Shown here: positions 16,008 through 24,625 of the stretch, piece by piece
How the letters are laid out: the number at the start of each line of letters is the position of its first letter
Position numbering within the stretch: position 1 is the first letter of the stretch
DNA from: a bacterium
GTDB taxonomy: Bacteria; Krumholzibacteriota; Krumholzibacteriia; LZORAL124-64-63
Assembly (NCBI GenBank): GCA_024223715.1
Contig: JAAEOA010000096.1
Span: 1-60,663 of the forward strand
Length of the DNA stretch: 60,663 nt
Reading direction: 5' to 3'
Program-made: the position numbers and the translations under genes
Notes under the pieces: generated by a model
Seen by the model: only the letters and a program-made list of their open reading frames with translations
Databases searched by the model: none
What the model was told of the DNA's origin: nothing

Positions 16008-16554
16008 TGTCAAGGGACGCAAGTTTAACCGAACTGCGGCCCACAGAAAAATGATGTACCGGAACCTGTTGACCGCTCTGTTCAAACATGAGCGCATCAC
16101 CACTACGGTTCCCAAGGCCAAAGAGGCACGCATCGTGGCAGAGAAAATGATCACTTTTGCCAAAAAAGGTGATCTGCACTCACGCCGCCAGGCTGCCCGT
16201 AAGGTCATGGAACCTGCGATTCTGCAAAAACTTTTTGCAGAAATTGGTCCTCGGTACGAAGATCGCTCCGGTGGTTACACCCGCATTATGCGGCTCGGTC
16301 CCCGTCGTGGTGATAATACTGAAATGGCGATCTTGGAACTGGTTGATAACACAGCCCGTCCCAAGACTCTCGATAGTAAAAAGCGCACCAAAGCTCGCCG
16401 TATCCTCAAGGCTGAGGAAAAAGCAGAGGCCAAAGCTGCGTTGACTGAAACTGAAGAAGAAGTAGCAGAAGCAGTAACCGAAGAGGTCACTGAAGAAGTT
16501 GCAGACGCTGAAGTTACTGAAGAAGTGAAGGACGAGGAGAAGAAGGAGGACTAG
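15997..16554 (+). CDS. rplQ: 50S ribosomal protein L17 with acidic C-terminal tail
   Basis: L17 sits on the solvent side near the tunnel exit. Residues 1-120 are canonical: [34 protein letters not shown] and the [16 protein letters not shown] segment. The E. coli protein has 127 residues, whereas this one has 185. The last 50 or so form a Glu/Val/Ala/Thr-rich acidic tail with repeated VTEEV and EEV units. The ribosome binding site is weak (AAGGATGGAAA). It is the last gene of the operon, ahead of the terminator. Confidence 0.96.
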   Translation: MRHNVKGRKFNRTAAHRKMMYRNLLTALFKHERITTTVPKAKEARIVAEKMITFAKKGDLHSRRQAARKVMEPAILQKLFAEIGPRYEDRSGGYTRIMRLGPRRGDNTEMAILELVDNTARPKTLDSKKRTKARRILKAEEKAEAKAALTETEEEVAEAVTEEVTEEVADAEVTEEVKDEEKKED

Positions 16555-16649
16555 TTCGCCCTCCTCTTTGACTGCCGGACGCCTCCGGGATGGGAAAACT
16601 TTAGCTTTCTTGTCCGCCCGAAACCGTCAGTGGTGCTCGTCCCGACCAT

Positions 16650-16694
16650 AAACCCCCAACAAATCGGTTCGCCGGTTTTGTTGGGGGTTTTTTT
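16650..16694 (+). terminator. Rho-independent terminator of the ribosomal operon
   Basis: A 14-bp perfect inverted repeat (AAACCCCCAACAAA at 16650-16663 with its complement at 16677-16690) is followed by an uninterrupted T-run at 16688-16694. This is a textbook terminator about 95 nt after rplQ. A smaller CCGGA/TCCGG stem lies at 16575-16588. The rest of the 312-nt gap (16555-16866) holds an ATTCAT/ATGAAT inverted repeat at 16762-16780 that could be an operator for the downstream kinase gene. Confidence 0.9.
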
Positions 16695-16866
16695 GTCTGA
16701 AATGGTAAAACTAAAGAAAACACTAGTCGTGCCGAAACAGGGTGTTAAGGGTTTGCTTTAGATTCATCAAAAGAATGAATTAGTGGCAATTGCCGAATAT
16801 GGGATCAAATCCTGGAAGACAATTAACAATGGCCCACAGGAAATTGCGTAATTTATTAGGAGGGAA

Positions 16867-18420
16867 ATGAATCAGCAAAACATAGTCCTTTTGGTTGATG
16901 ATAGACCCGAAAACCTAGTGGCCTTGACTACCATTCTGAAGTCTGACAATCGCTTGTTGGTTTCTGCAACTTCTGGAAATGAGGCCCTTGGCTTAGCTCT
17001 GAAATATGGAAATGACATTTCGGTAATTGTCCTGGATGTGATGATGCCCGGTATGGATGGTTTTGAGATGGCTCAAATTTTAGGCAGTCATTCCGGAACC
17101 AAAAGAATTCCCATAATATTCTTATCTGCCATGAGTCCGGACAGCCAGAAAATTTCGGAAGGTTATAAAACCGGTGCCATTGATTTTCTGAGCAAACCCA
17201 TAGATCCAATCATTATTGAAAGTAAGGTCAAACTTTTTTGTGATCTAAAATCATATGAAATTAATCAAGCCTACCTGATGAAAAAGCTGGAAACAACTCA
17301 TGAAAAACTTAAAGAAATTGATCGATTAAAATCAGCATTTTTAGCCACTGCAAGTCATGAGCTGCGAACCCCTTTAGCAATTATTCAGGAATTTGTAGCT
17401 CTGGTACACGATGAAATTACCGGACCAATTAATGATGACCAAAGGGATTGTTTGCTTTCCGCCCAAAATAATTGCATTCGGTTGGGAGATTTGGTGAATG
17501 ATCTGCTCGATCTGCAAAAAATTCAGTCGGGGAAATTGAAACTGAACTTTGTATCCACAGATGTTAATGAGCTGTTTTCCGGCTGTGTTCGCGAAATGAA
17601 TCAATTGGTCAAACGAAAAGGTCAGAAAATTGTAATGCAGTGTCAGGAGAGCCTGCCTCCAATTTGCGGAGACAAGCATGCCCTTACTCAGGTACTGGTT
17701 AATTTGCTGGGAAATGCTTCAAAATTTTCACCTGAAGGAACAGAAATACTGGTTGATGCAAAAATGCAGGGACCTCTAGTCATTATAAAAATAATAGACC
17801 ATGGTCCTGGCATAGCCGAAGCAGATCAGGAAAAGATATTTCGGAGTTTTACTCAGGTGGGGCGGCAGGACTCCATGGGAAATCAGGGAACGGGCCTCGG
17901 CTTGTCCATTGCTAAAAAAATTGTCGCCCTGCATGCAGGGCAGTTGCAGGTGAAAAGTACTTTGGGACATGGGGCCACTTTTTTCTTTTGCCTTTCACCT
18001 ATGAAACCAGCTTTGGAGCTTCAGTTTTTCATTAATGACAGGATGAGTTCAACTCCTGTGGACACTCCGGATCAGGCTTTAGTTTTGATGAAACAATCAA
18101 ATCCCGGACCCGCAAATGCAGCTGATTTGGAAAATTTAAGGAATGGGCTGGAGCAAGTTCTTCGCGGGAATGATGATGAAGTCTTTGTTGCAGAGTCTGT
18201 GAGTGTGGTGGGAGCTTTGGCTCCAGTACCCAACGACCAGGTGGATCATTTTTTGCGTAGAGTTTCTGAGGGAATGCAAGGGCCCAGTGGGTCCAATAAT
18301 GGGTTGTCTTCGGAAAATATCTCCTGGCACGTGAGAACGCTGTCGGCAGATTCCCCAGAAGGTTGGATTTTTGATTTTGATGAAATTGAATTTAAAATCT
18401 TTTGTACCCCAGGTGTTTAG
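16867..18420 (+). CDS. Receiver-histidine kinase hybrid, cytoplasmic
   Basis: The 517-residue protein starts with a receiver domain (residues 5-125: acidic pair D11/D12, phosphoacceptor D57, K110 in SKP). A short coiled linker, a HisKA domain with H164 in SHELRTP and an HATPase domain follow (NLLGNASKF N-box, DHGPGIA, GTGLGLSIAKK). About 130 residues at the C-terminus match no domain I recognise. There is no membrane segment. A receiver placed before the kinase suggests its activity is gated by an upstream phospho-input. An AGGAGG lies just before the ATG. It heads a signalling cluster with five further genes on the same strand. Confidence 0.9.
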   Translation: MNQQNIVLLVDDRPENLVALTTILKSDNRLLVSATSGNEALGLALKYGNDISVIVLDVMMPGMDGFEMAQILGSHSGTKRIPIIFLSAMSPDSQKISEGYKTGAIDFLSKPIDPIIIESKVKLFCDLKSYEINQAYLMKKLETTHEKLKEIDRLKSAFLATASHELRTPLAIIQEFVALVHDEITGPINDDQRDCLLSAQNNCIRLGDLVNDLLDLQKIQSGKLKLNFVSTDVNELFSGCVREMNQLVKRKGQKIVMQCQESLPPICGDKHALTQVLVNLLGNASKFSPEGTEILVDAKMQGPLVIIKIIDHGPGIAEADQEKIFRSFTQVGRQDSMGNQGTGLGLSIAKKIVALHAGQLQVKSTLGHGATFFFCLSPMKPALELQFFINDRMSSTPVDTPDQALVLMKQSNPGPANAADLENLRNGLEQVLRGNDDEVFVAESVSVVGALAPVPNDQVDHFLRRVSEGMQGPSGSNNGLSSENISWHVRTLSADSPEGWIFDFDEIEFKIFCTPGV

Positions 18421-18480
18421 GATGAAACAGGGAGACCTGGATTTTCTCAGAACGGGAATTACTGAAAGGAAAATCTAAAA

Positions 18481-18855
18481 ATGAGTAAAGCGAAAATTCT
18501 ACTAGTTGACGATGAACCGGAAATTGTTCGCATGCTGACTATGCGGCTCAAAGCACAGGATTATGACGTGATTTCAGCCATGGATGGTATGCAAGCCACC
18601 AGTATGGCCATGCGTGAAAAACCGGACCTAATTCTATTGGACCTGGGTTTGCCAGCCGGAAATGGCCATATTGTTACCCAAAGAATTCGTGAAAACACGG
18701 TGACCATGCATGTTCCCATCATCATTCTTTCTGCTCGAACGGCTGACGATGATCGTCTGCAAGCCCTCACCAATGGTGCTGATCGGTACATAGTAAAGCC
18801 TTACAAAGCAGAGGAATTGATTGCCACCATAGAGTCATGCCTGCAAGGGGCCTAG
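18481..18855 (+). CDS. Stand-alone response regulator receiver (CheY-like)
   Basis: The 124-residue protein is a single receiver domain: VDDEPEIVR acidic pocket (D10/D11), phosphoacceptor D54 in LLDLGLP, the S/T position in LSARTADDD and K in VKPYKAEEL. No output domain follows, so it probably relays phosphate or acts by protein binding. It lies 60 nt after the REC-kinase gene and is a plausible partner of the neighbouring kinases. Confidence 0.93.
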   Translation: MSKAKILLVDDEPEIVRMLTMRLKAQDYDVISAMDGMQATSMAMREKPDLILLDLGLPAGNGHIVTQRIRENTVTMHVPIIILSARTADDDRLQALTNGADRYIVKPYKAEELIATIESCLQGA

Positions 18856-18856
18856 A

Positions 18857-18976
18857 ATGAAATGGGTATTTCCACTCTGCATGGCGGTTCTTTTAGCGTG
18901 GGCGATTGTCCCTCCATTGTCGAATGCTGAGTCTGACGAACACGAAATCAAAGCTGCATCCATGGAAATTTTGTAG
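18857..18976 (+). CDS. Tiny ORF encoding a putative secreted peptide
   Basis: An ATG two bases after the receiver stop opens a 39-codon frame. Residues 1-24 look like a signal peptide: MKW, then a hydrophobic stretch VFPLCMAVLLAWAIVPP, then SNA as a type I cleavage site. The mature part would be only about 15 residues (ESDEHEIKAASMEIL). The stop is TAG; the same frame continues for 15 more codons to a TGA. It may be a short exported signal, or the remnant of a longer periplasmic gene broken at the TAG. No family recognised. Confidence 0.4.
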   Translation: MKWVFPLCMAVLLAWAIVPPLSNAESDEHEIKAASMEIL

Positions 18977-19051
18977 ATTCGCGGTTCAGACAGCCATTAC
19001 GAAACAGGATTAATCATTAATTGACCGCAATGGTTCCAGGGGAGTTATCAG

Positions 19052-22000
19052 ATGAATGGCCAGAAGAAGGAAATGACTGAATCAAAACGCAAAGGGAGCT
19101 TAAATAAGCGACTGATGAGTTATTCTTTGGCCTTGGCTTTGATTCCATTGGTTCTGGTGAGTTTGATGATTTTTTCCCAATCAAAGAAAAATCTTCATGA
19201 TACCACGGTTGAACGCCTGGTAACAGCGACCCAGGCCAGTGAATTATTCCTGAACAACTGGTTCAGTTATAGGTTAATTGATTTAGAGAACCAGAGTCGG
19301 AATCAGAATAATATAAGTTTTATGGAGGCCCTTTTGACGTCCTATTCGTCAAGTGGTATGGCTTTGCCTGAATTTACAAAGAGCCACAACTGGTCTGTTT
19401 TGGCTGATGGTCCAGGGACTGACCTTAGAGCATTTGTACAAGAATATGGCTACTACGATGCTTTTTTAATCGATACTCATGGGGGGATCCTGTTCTCTGT
19501 GGCCGAAGAGAGCGACTTGGGAGATAATTTATTTTTTGGAGAAAATAAAGATAGCCGATTTTCAAAATCCTGTTTGCTCGCTTTGCAGACAGGGAAGGCG
19601 ACCTTTTCTGATCTCGAAGTTTACGGACCATCCAATGATAAAATATCTGGTTTTTTGACAACAGTGGTTTTGGACGGAAATGGCGTACTGCTTGGGGCAT
19701 TGGCTCTGCAATTTACTGACAAACATATTGAAATGGCTGTTCATAACAAAGCTCTTGAAAATGGGGGGGCAAGCACTTACTTGGTTGGTCCTTCTTTTTC
19801 AGGTAATGGAATTACCTTCCGATCCAGGCCAGATTGGTCAGTCAATTCAAAATACAATCAAAACTATTTGAATACGGTTGTTGAAACCGAACAAACACAT
19901 CTGTGGAGTCTGACTCATGAGCCAGGAGATTCTCGCAGTCATCTTAACAATGCCTTGAATTACCGGGGCCCTCAGGGAAGCAAAGTATTAGGCTTGCATT
20001 CAGATATTGATGTTGTGGGAGTTCATTGGGGCTTGATTACCGAAATCCCGACAGACGTGGCCTTTGCTCAAGTCATTCAATTACAACGGATTGTAGTGTT
20101 GATTGTTTTATCGGTTGGCCTTCTGGTGGCCCTGTTAACTCATTTTTCAATAAAGCAGATTGTTTCACCCATTGTACGTTTATCCGAGGCGGCCCGCCGG
20201 GTTGCAGATGGAGATTTGGATCAGGAAATTGCAAGCAAAGACAAGACAGAATTGGGCCAATTGACTCGAAGTTTCAATAGCATGGTATTTCAATTGCGAG
20301 AAAATTACCTTGAACAAGAGGCCAAAATTTGGTTGGAAGAAAACTCCACACAATTGCTATCGAACCTCAGAGGGGAACATCAATTCAGTGTTCTGGGAAA
20401 ATCAATTCTCAATACTTTGGTAAAATCTCTGGGTTTTCAGGTTGGAGCATTTTATTCCGTTCAAAACAATAACAGTCTGCTGCTCCAAGGCAGTTATGCC
20501 ATGAAATTCACTGATAAAACCCAAATTCATTTTGAACCGGGTGAAGGCATGATAGGTGAAGTGGCTTTAAAACAAAAACACTTGATATTGAAGCAGGTGC
20601 CGGATAACTATCTCACTATTAGCTCTGGTCTGGGGGGAACGCTCCCTACTCATTTGCTGATTTGGCCTTTTATTCGTGAAGGAAAAACAATTGGTGTTTT
20701 GGAACTTGGATCTCTAAAACCATTTTCCGACGCTGAAATTTCTTTGTTACATAATGTCAGCGAAGGCATAGGTGTTGCACTATTTTCTGCCCAAACTTTT
20801 TTTAATACTCAGGACATGCTGGAAAGCAGTCAGGCTCAGGCCGAAGAATTGCACGCCCAAACAGAAGCTTTGACAGCGCGGGAAACAGAACTGCAAACAA
20901 CCAATATCAATTTATCTCTACAATCCAAAAAACTGCAGAAATCTGAAGAGTTATTGCAGCAACAAAGTGAAGAACTTCTGACAACCAACGAACAGCTTGA
21001 GGACCGCACAATAAATCTGGCCCGGCAAAAAGAAGAAGTGGAAGCAGCCAAGGCTTTGGTGGAAATTCATGCAAAGGAGTTGGCCGAATCCAGTCGGTAT
21101 AAATCAGAATTTTTGGCCAATATGTCCCATGAGCTGCGGACTCCTTTGAATAGCCTGTTGATTCTGTCAAAATCCTTATCTGAAAATTCAGCCGGCAACC
21201 TGGATGAAAATCAGGTAAAAGCCGCAAGAATTATTCATAGTGGTGGCTCCGATTTACTAAACCTGATTAATGATATTCTCGATCTATCCAAGGTGGAAGC
21301 TGGGAAGCTGGAGGCAAATCTGGGGCCCATGGGAATTGTTGCTTTGGTTAGTCGTTTGAAGGAAATGTTTAACCGGGTTGCCAGGGAAAAGGGATTGCAA
21401 TTCAAAATTGAAGTGGCTGACGATTTGCCAGATGTTTTGATCACTGACGGCCAGAAGGTTGAGCAGGTTCTACGAAATCTGCTTTCCAATGCTTTCAAAT
21501 TTACTCCATCAGGGGAAGTAATATTAAAAATTAGTTACTCAAATGGTGAAAAGGGGTCCGGAGGATTTTCCGTTTCAAACAACAAAATGCTGGCATTTGC
21601 AGTTGTCGATACGGGGCTGGGAATTCCTCCGGAAAAACAAAAGTCCATTTTCGAATCTTTTCAACAGGCTGATGGATCCACTAACAGAACTTATGGTGGG
21701 ACAGGACTGGGCTTGACCATATCCCGGCGTTTTAGTGAGTTGCTTGGCGGTGGGGTCTCGGTAAGAAGTGAACTTGGCGAAGGTAGTGTTTTTACCCTCT
21801 TGCTGCCTCTGGGAATTGAGCAAAACCAAAAGGGACATTTAGCAATAACAGACGAAAGCAATGTCCCTGAACTTCCCGATGAAATTAATAATGAAGAGCC
21901 TGGTAAGGACTCTGGGAGTTCCAGTCAACCCGGGGGTTCTCAAGAGGAAACCCTCTTCCTGGCTGATGACCGGTGTAGCCTTAAGCCTCTTGGGAGTACT

Positions 22001-23176
22001 ATTCTAATTGTCGAAGATGACCTGAATTTCGCAGAAATTCTGGTGAGTATTTGCCACCAAAAAGGGTTCCAGTGTTTGGTTACTCCCAGTGGCGTGCAAG
22101 CCTTGCAAATGGTTGATAACTTTAAACCGGATGCAGTTATTTTGGATATTTCATTGGCCGATTTGAATGGTCTTTCGGTTCTCGATGAAATAAAAAACAA
22201 CCTGTATCAAAGGCATATTCCGGTTCAGATAATATCAGGCAGGGACAAGAAAGGTGCAGCCCTTCAACTGGGAGCCATTGGTTATTTGGAAAAACCCACA
22301 TCCGAGGGATCCATCAAAATAGCCCTCGATTCAATTTCGAAGAAACTGGATGCTCCAATGCTTCACTTGGTTGTGGTTGAAGAAAATGGTTTCAAACGTG
22401 ACATGATTCAAAAGGCGGTGCAGTTTGAGGGGCTGAAAGTTACCCTTTTGGACAACTGCAAGGATGTCACTCGTCTTCTTAAAAATGAAGAAGTTAACTG
22501 TCTTATTCTTGGTCGGGACAAAAACCAGTTAAATGGAGCGTCCTTGATAGAAATTTTGGATCAGGAATTTGACAGCCTTCCTGCATGCATTGTTCTGGAT
22601 GGGGGCGACTTTGAAGATAGTGATCTGGAGAAAATGAAATTACGAGGGGTTTGTGTGCTGACTTTACAGCCAAACGCTTTGGAAGCTCTGGTTGACAAAA
22701 CGAGCCTCTTTTTGCACAGCGTGGAAGCCATCCTGCCGGAAAATCGAAAAGCAAAAATTGAAGAGCTGCACGCCAAAGAGGACCGACTTCGGGGGAAGAA
22801 AATCCTTATTGTTGATGACGACATGCGCAATGTTTTTGCCTTGTCCAGTGTTCTTGAAGCTGCTGGAATGTTGGTAAGCTTTGCTGAAAACGGACAGATT
22901 TGTTTGGATAAACTGGACCAGGATGGCCCGGTGGATTTAATCTTGATGGATGTGATGATGCCGGTGATGGATGGTCACGAAGCCTCACGGAAAATCAGAG
23001 CGAAAAAAGGTTTTTCCCACATCCCCATTATTGCTCTGACCGCCCGGGCTATGGTGGCAGACCGCACTCTCTGCCTTGAAGCAGGGACCAATGATTATTT
23101 GGCCAAACCGGTAGATATGGAAAAATTATTGTCTCTTGTTCGGTTGTGGACCTTTAACGCAGAGTGTCCCGTCTGA
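19052..23176 (+). CDS. Membrane-bound hybrid histidine kinase (sensor-HAMP-GAF-HK-three REC)
   Basis: In this 1374-residue protein the first TM helix is near residues 25-42. A roughly 300-residue periplasmic domain, possibly of the dCache type, follows, then a second TM near 346-366 and HAMP near 368-425. A GAF-like domain spans 440-585 and a long coiled coil 590-685. HisKA follows with H693 (SHELRTPLNS), then HATPase (NLLSNAFKF, VDTGLGIPP, GTGLGLTISR). Receiver 1 (about 985-1095, D1032) and receiver 3 (about 1250-1370, D1300 in MDVMMPVMDGH) look active. The module between them (about 1102-1223) resembles a receiver without acidic and phosphoacceptor residues. It ends in a TGATG overlap with the CheR gene, so the pair is translationally coupled. 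Confidence 0.92.
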   Translation: MNGQKKEMTESKRKGSLNKRLMSYSLALALIPLVLVSLMIFSQSKKNLHDTTVERLVTATQASELFLNNWFSYRLIDLENQSRNQNNISFMEALLTSYSSSGMALPEFTKSHNWSVLADGPGTDLRAFVQEYGYYDAFLIDTHGGILFSVAEESDLGDNLFFGENKDSRFSKSCLLALQTGKATFSDLEVYGPSNDKISGFLTTVVLDGNGVLLGALALQFTDKHIEMAVHNKALENGGASTYLVGPSFSGNGITFRSRPDWSVNSKYNQNYLNTVVETEQTHLWSLTHEPGDSRSHLNNALNYRGPQGSKVLGLHSDIDVVGVHWGLITEIPTDVAFAQVIQLQRIVVLIVLSVGLLVALLTHFSIKQIVSPIVRLSEAARRVADGDLDQEIASKDKTELGQLTRSFNSMVFQLRENYLEQEAKIWLEENSTQLLSNLRGEHQFSVLGKSILNTLVKSLGFQVGAFYSVQNNNSLLLQGSYAMKFTDKTQIHFEPGEGMIGEVALKQKHLILKQVPDNYLTISSGLGGTLPTHLLIWPFIREGKTIGVLELGSLKPFSDAEISLLHNVSEGIGVALFSAQTFFNTQDMLESSQAQAEELHAQTEALTARETELQTTNINLSLQSKKLQKSEELLQQQSEELLTTNEQLEDRTINLARQKEEVEAAKALVEIHAKELAESSRYKSEFLANMSHELRTPLNSLLILSKSLSENSAGNLDENQVKAARIIHSGGSDLLNLINDILDLSKVEAGKLEANLGPMGIVALVSRLKEMFNRVAREKGLQFKIEVADDLPDVLITDGQKVEQVLRNLLSNAFKFTPSGEVILKISYSNGEKGSGGFSVSNNKMLAFAVVDTGLGIPPEKQKSIFESFQQADGSTNRTYGGTGLGLTISRRFSELLGGGVSVRSELGEGSVFTLLLPLGIEQNQKGHLAITDESNVPELPDEINNEEPGKDSGSSSQPGGSQEETLFLADDRCSLKPLGSTILIVEDDLNFAEILVSICHQKGFQCLVTPSGVQALQMVDNFKPDAVILDISLADLNGLSVLDEIKNNLYQRHIPVQIISGRDKKGAALQLGAIGYLEKPTSEGSIKIALDSISKKLDAPMLHLVVVEENGFKRDMIQKAVQFEGLKVTLLDNCKDVTRLLKNEEVNCLILGRDKNQLNGASLIEILDQEFDSLPACIVLDGGDFEDSDLEKMKLRGVCVLTLQPNALEALVDKTSLFLHSVEAILPENRKAKIEELHAKEDRLRGKKILIVDDDMRNVFALSSVLEAAGMLVSFAENGQICLDKLDQDGPVDLILMDVMMPVMDGHEASRKIRAKKGFSHIPIIALTARAMVADRTLCLEAGTNDYLAKPVDMEKLLSLVRLWTFNAECPV

Positions 23177-24048
23177 TGTCTTCCAACCTGATAAACAATG
23201 ATGAAATGAATGTTCTTCTGGAAGTCGTGAAACAAACTTCGGGTTATGATTTTCGCGATTACTCCAGCCGGACGTTGAAACGCAGACTCGGGTATGTGCA
23301 ACGCAGTGCCGGCTTGGAACATTTACTGGATATGGTTCCTTTGGTGAAAAAAGATGAAAAATTCAGGAACCGGTTGCTCAAATCTCTTTCCATTACAGTT
23401 ACAAATTTGTTCCGTGATCCTTCGTTTTTTCTTTCTCTACGTAAAAAAGTTCTGCCCTTGCTGGCCAAAAAACGTCCTCTCAAGATTTGGCATGCTGGCT
23501 GTGCCACGGGCGAAGAAGTCTATTCTCTGGCCATTATAATACAGGAAGTTCTGGGACAAATTCCAATCCTCACGTATGCCACAGATATTAATAACAAATC
23601 GTTGGCTCATGCTCACAAAGGGGTCTTTTCTATTCCAGTGGTCCAGGAGGGTACCTCAGCTTACTGGGCCTCTGGCGGAACAGGTAGTTTATCCAATTAT
23701 TGCCATTGCCAATATGGTTCTGTAAAAATGAACCCCAGCCTGGGCGAAAAAGTGAACTTTTCTCATTTTGACCTGGCAACCGATTCACCTTTTGGCAAGG
23801 TGGATCTGATTTTATGTCGCAATGTAATGATCTATTTCAATGACCATTTGCAGGAAAAAGTTTTGGATCTTTTAACTCAAAGCCTGAATCCAGGGGGAAT
23901 TCTTTGCTTAGGGGCTAAGGAAACACTTAAGTTTCCTAAGGTTATTCCGAAATATTATGAAGTGGATGCCTTGGAGAAGATATATGGTCTAAAAAGGGCA
24001 TCTTGCTCAACCACAGAAAAGCACCAAGTAATGGCGGTTAATTTATAG
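23176..24048 (+). CDS. CheR-type SAM-dependent protein-glutamate methyltransferase
   Basis: CheR enzymes methylate glutamates of chemoreceptors. The 290-residue protein has the N-terminal CheR helix domain (FRDYSSRTLKRRLG), the TNLFRDPSFF motif, the SAM site WHAGCATGEEVYSLA, TYATDIN, and CRNVMIYFND near the end. The ATG at 23176 shares a base with the kinase stop; a GTG at 23164 is an unlikely alternative. No chemoreceptor, CheA or CheB is nearby. The substrate is therefore unknown and may be the neighbouring membrane kinase. Confidence 0.92.
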   Translation: MSSNLINNDEMNVLLEVVKQTSGYDFRDYSSRTLKRRLGYVQRSAGLEHLLDMVPLVKKDEKFRNRLLKSLSITVTNLFRDPSFFLSLRKKVLPLLAKKRPLKIWHAGCATGEEVYSLAIIIQEVLGQIPILTYATDINNKSLAHAHKGVFSIPVVQEGTSAYWASGGTGSLSNYCHCQYGSVKMNPSLGEKVNFSHFDLATDSPFGKVDLILCRNVMIYFNDHLQEKVLDLLTQSLNPGGILCLGAKETLKFPKVIPKYYEVDALEKIYGLKRASCSTTEKHQVMAVNL

Positions 24049-24088
24049 TATCTTTTTCCTGGCAGACAGTTTTGAAGGTGTGATTAAA

Positions 24089-24487
24089 ATGAAAAATATT
24101 GAACCTTTTCCCGAAACAATACAGGTCCTTATTGTGGACGATAATACTGACAACTGTTTTTGCCTGGGTTTTGCCATGCAAACTTGGAATGTGGAGTCCA
24201 GTGCTGCCTTGAACGGTGAACTGGCCTTGGAAAAAATGAAGCATCAGAGGTTTGATTTTGTTTTGATGGACATGCGCATGCCCGGATTATCCGGAAATGA
24301 GACCATTGCAAAAATTCGTTCAAATCCGGTTTTGAGCGATACAATAATTATTGCAGTAACGGCCAATGTTTTCCCCGGTGCCCGAGAAGAGTGCCTGGCC
24401 AATGGAGCCGATGAGTACATATCAAAACCTATTGAGTTGAAGGATTTGCAGTCAAAAATGCATTTTTTGGCCGGGGCCAGGGTCTAG
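24089..24487 (+). CDS. Stand-alone response regulator receiver
   Basis: The 132-residue single receiver has LIVDDNTDNCF (acidic pair), VLMDMRMPGLSG (phosphoacceptor Asp about residue 55), AVTANVFPG and SKPIEL. A GTG at 24080 is in frame, but AAGGTG at 24075-24080 is placed 8 nt before ATG 24089. It closes the signalling cluster and most resembles receivers cut from hybrid kinases, so it may be a phosphate sink or relay. Confidence 0.9.
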   Translation: MKNIEPFPETIQVLIVDDNTDNCFCLGFAMQTWNVESSAALNGELALEKMKHQRFDFVLMDMRMPGLSGNETIAKIRSNPVLSDTIIIAVTANVFPGAREECLANGADEYISKPIELKDLQSKMHFLAGARV

Positions 24488-24543
24488 GATCTCTGGAAGT
24501 CGGCCTCAAGTCCAAACATATGTTGATACCTTATGCAATTTCA

Positions 24544-24571
24544 CTTAAATTGACCCCAATCTTAAATTGAC
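24544..24571 (+). repeat. Tandem CTTAAATTGAC direct repeat upstream of fabH
   Basis: The 11-mer CTTAAATTGAC occurs at 24544-24554 and again at 24561-24571, a 17-bp period. Each copy contains TTGAC, which could double as a -35 element. It sits 55-82 bases before the fabH start. It might be a regulator site for fatty-acid synthesis genes, but no regulator can be named. The rest of the 138-nt gap shows only a weak GGCC/GGCT stem with a T-rich stretch. Confidence 0.35.
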
Positions 24572-24625
24572 TCAAAATGGCCTGATTGGCTGTTTCTTTT
24601 TACCGTTTTCCCATGGAGGACCCCC

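Noticed and set aside
18974-19021. TAG at 18974 followed by 15 open codons could mean pyrrolysine or readthrough
   Set aside because: No pyl genes are seen, the extension is short, and nothing after the TAG looks like a known domain.
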